Positions 63,289 to 64,000 of a DNA stretch of 64,000 nt are shown one piece after another. The notes below the pieces were generated by a model, which saw nothing but the letters and a program-made list of their open reading frames with translations, searched no databases and was not told the origin of the DNA. The DNA comes from an uncultured Geobacter sp. (GTDB lineage Bacteria > Desulfobacterota > Desulfuromonadia > Geobacterales > CAIOGM01). The translations under genes were made by a program, and so were the position numbers. The DNA lies in the NCBI GenBank assembly GCA_903857795.1, contig CAIOGM010000115.1, positions 1 through 64,000 of the forward strand. Direction: 5' to 3'. The stretch's first letter is position 1, and the number at the start of each line of letters is the position of its first letter.

Positions 63289-64000
63289 ATGCCGCAGATA
63301 CATACCCCCTATTACCTCATCGACGAGAGTCGATTGCAAAAAAATCTTGAGATCATCCGGCTGGTTCGCCAGGAGAGCGGCGCCCGGTCGGTTCTGGCGC
63401 TGAAATGCTTTTCCACCTGGTGCGTGTTCGATCTCATGCGGCAATACATGGACGGCACGACCAGCAGCTCGCTCTTCGAGGCGCGGCTCGGGCATGAGAT
63501 GTTCGGCAAGGAGGTGCATGCCTACAGCGTGGCGTACTCCGCCGAAGAGCTGGATGCGGTGAGCGCCTTCGCGAACAAGGTGATCTTCAACTCCGTCTCC
63601 CAGCTGAAACTCTTCCGCGACCGGGTCCACGGAGTGAACGTCGGGGTGCGGGTCAATCCGGGGGTCAGCCACTCCCACTATGACCTGGCAGATCCGGCAC
63701 GCAGATATTCGCGGCTGGGAGTCAGCAACTATGAGGAGCTCCAGGATGTAATTGGGCTCATCAACGGGATGATGTTCCATTTCAACTGCGAAAACGACGA
63801 GGTGGCCACCATCGCCGCGGCCCTGGAGAGCATCGGCGCCAGATATGCTCCCCTCCTGGAGCGGATGGAGTGGGTCAGCCTCGGCGGCGGCATCTCGTTT
63901 ACGAAAGAGGGGTATCAGCTGGAGAGATTCTGCGCGGTTCTGAAGGAGTTCGGAGAGCGGTACGGGGTTCGCCTCTATCTGGAACCGGGCGAGGCGGCCA
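63289..64000 (+). CDS. nspC: Carboxynorspermidine/carboxyspermidine decarboxylase, 3' end outside the window
   Basis: First 237 residues of a PLP-dependent alanine-racemase-fold decarboxylase that turns carboxy(nor)spermidine into (nor)spermidine. The PLP Lys is in LALKCFSTWCVFD. Family motifs MDGTTSSSLFEARLGHEMFGKEVHAYSVAY, VNPGVSHSHYD, FHFNCEND and WVSLGGGISFT follow the NspC pattern, here split by my reading into adjacent pieces. The start at 63289 follows GAGAGG. Its usual partner, carboxyspermidine dehydrogenase, is not in the window; it may follow beyond 64000. A PHO-type promoter in front is unexpected for polyamine synthesis. Confidence 0.88.
   Translation, partial: MPQIHTPYYLIDESRLQKNLEIIRLVRQESGARSVLALKCFSTWCVFDLMRQYMDGTTSSSLFEARLGHEMFGKEVHAYSVAYSAEELDAVSAFANKVIFNSVSQLKLFRDRVHGVNVGVRVNPGVSHSHYDLADPARRYSRLGVSNYEELQDVIGLINGMMFHFNCENDEVATIAAALESIGARYAPLLERMEWVSLGGGISFTKEGYQLERFCAVLKEFGERYGVRLYLEPGEAA

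Overview
The window looks like a chromosomal segment of a Gram-negative, GC-rich, sensor-rich bacterium, most likely a deltaproteobacterium of the Geobacter/Desulfuromonadales type. This is inferred from the poly-HAMP chemoreceptors, a c-type-haem c-di-GMP enzyme, a PEP-CTERM protein, a carboxynorspermidine-decarboxylase route enzyme and the phoB-phoR-psiE-pstSCAB-phoU order. No rRNA, tRNA, CRISPR array, insertion sequence or prophage was seen.

Layout. 0-15 kb: a signalling block with a 5'-truncated double histidine kinase and its LuxR-type regulator, an orphan NHLP-leader-like small protein, two poly-HAMP chemoreceptors flanking a haem-c GGDEF-EAL protein, and a hybrid kinase on the minus strand. 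15-17.8 kb: arsC-arsA-arsD with no arsenite permease or arsR in view. 17.9-22.4 kb: a PleD-like diguanylate cyclase, a small exporter operon (secreted protein, rhodanese, ABC ATPase, permease) and a 45-residue Cys-rich protein. 22.6-36 kb: a phosphate region with an OprP/OprO-type porin, sixA, a GH3-family ligase with an alpha/beta hydrolase, phoB-phoR, psiE and pstSCAB-phoU. 36-49.3 kb: three related kinases around a solute-binding lipoprotein, a diguanylate cyclase, a CheY-like regulator and a CBS-domain hybrid kinase. 49.3-58 kb, minus strand: a tandem-domain secreted metallophosphoesterase, a PEP-CTERM protein, a PstS-like binding protein and a 1369-residue poly-HAMP chemoreceptor. 58-64 kb: a tightly coupled operon (unknown 798-aa protein, Psd-family decarboxylase, Lgt-family membrane protein) divergent from two small proteins and nspC.

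The main observation is a 54-bp promoter design found eight times: four 7-bp half-sites at exactly 11-bp steps, then 8 nt, then a -10-like hexamer. It precedes the porin, phoB, psiE-pst, the CBS kinase, the metallophosphoesterase, the 798-aa/Psd/Lgt operon, the first small protein and nspC. It resembles tandem PHO boxes, so this region probably forms a local phosphate-starvation regulon. That regulon joins phosphate uptake and scavenging, sensing and possibly chemotaxis to an undescribed lipid/polyamine-type locus at 58-64 kb.

Limits: everything was read by eye. Half-site positions may be off by a base, and domain assignments rest on recognisable motifs without database searches.
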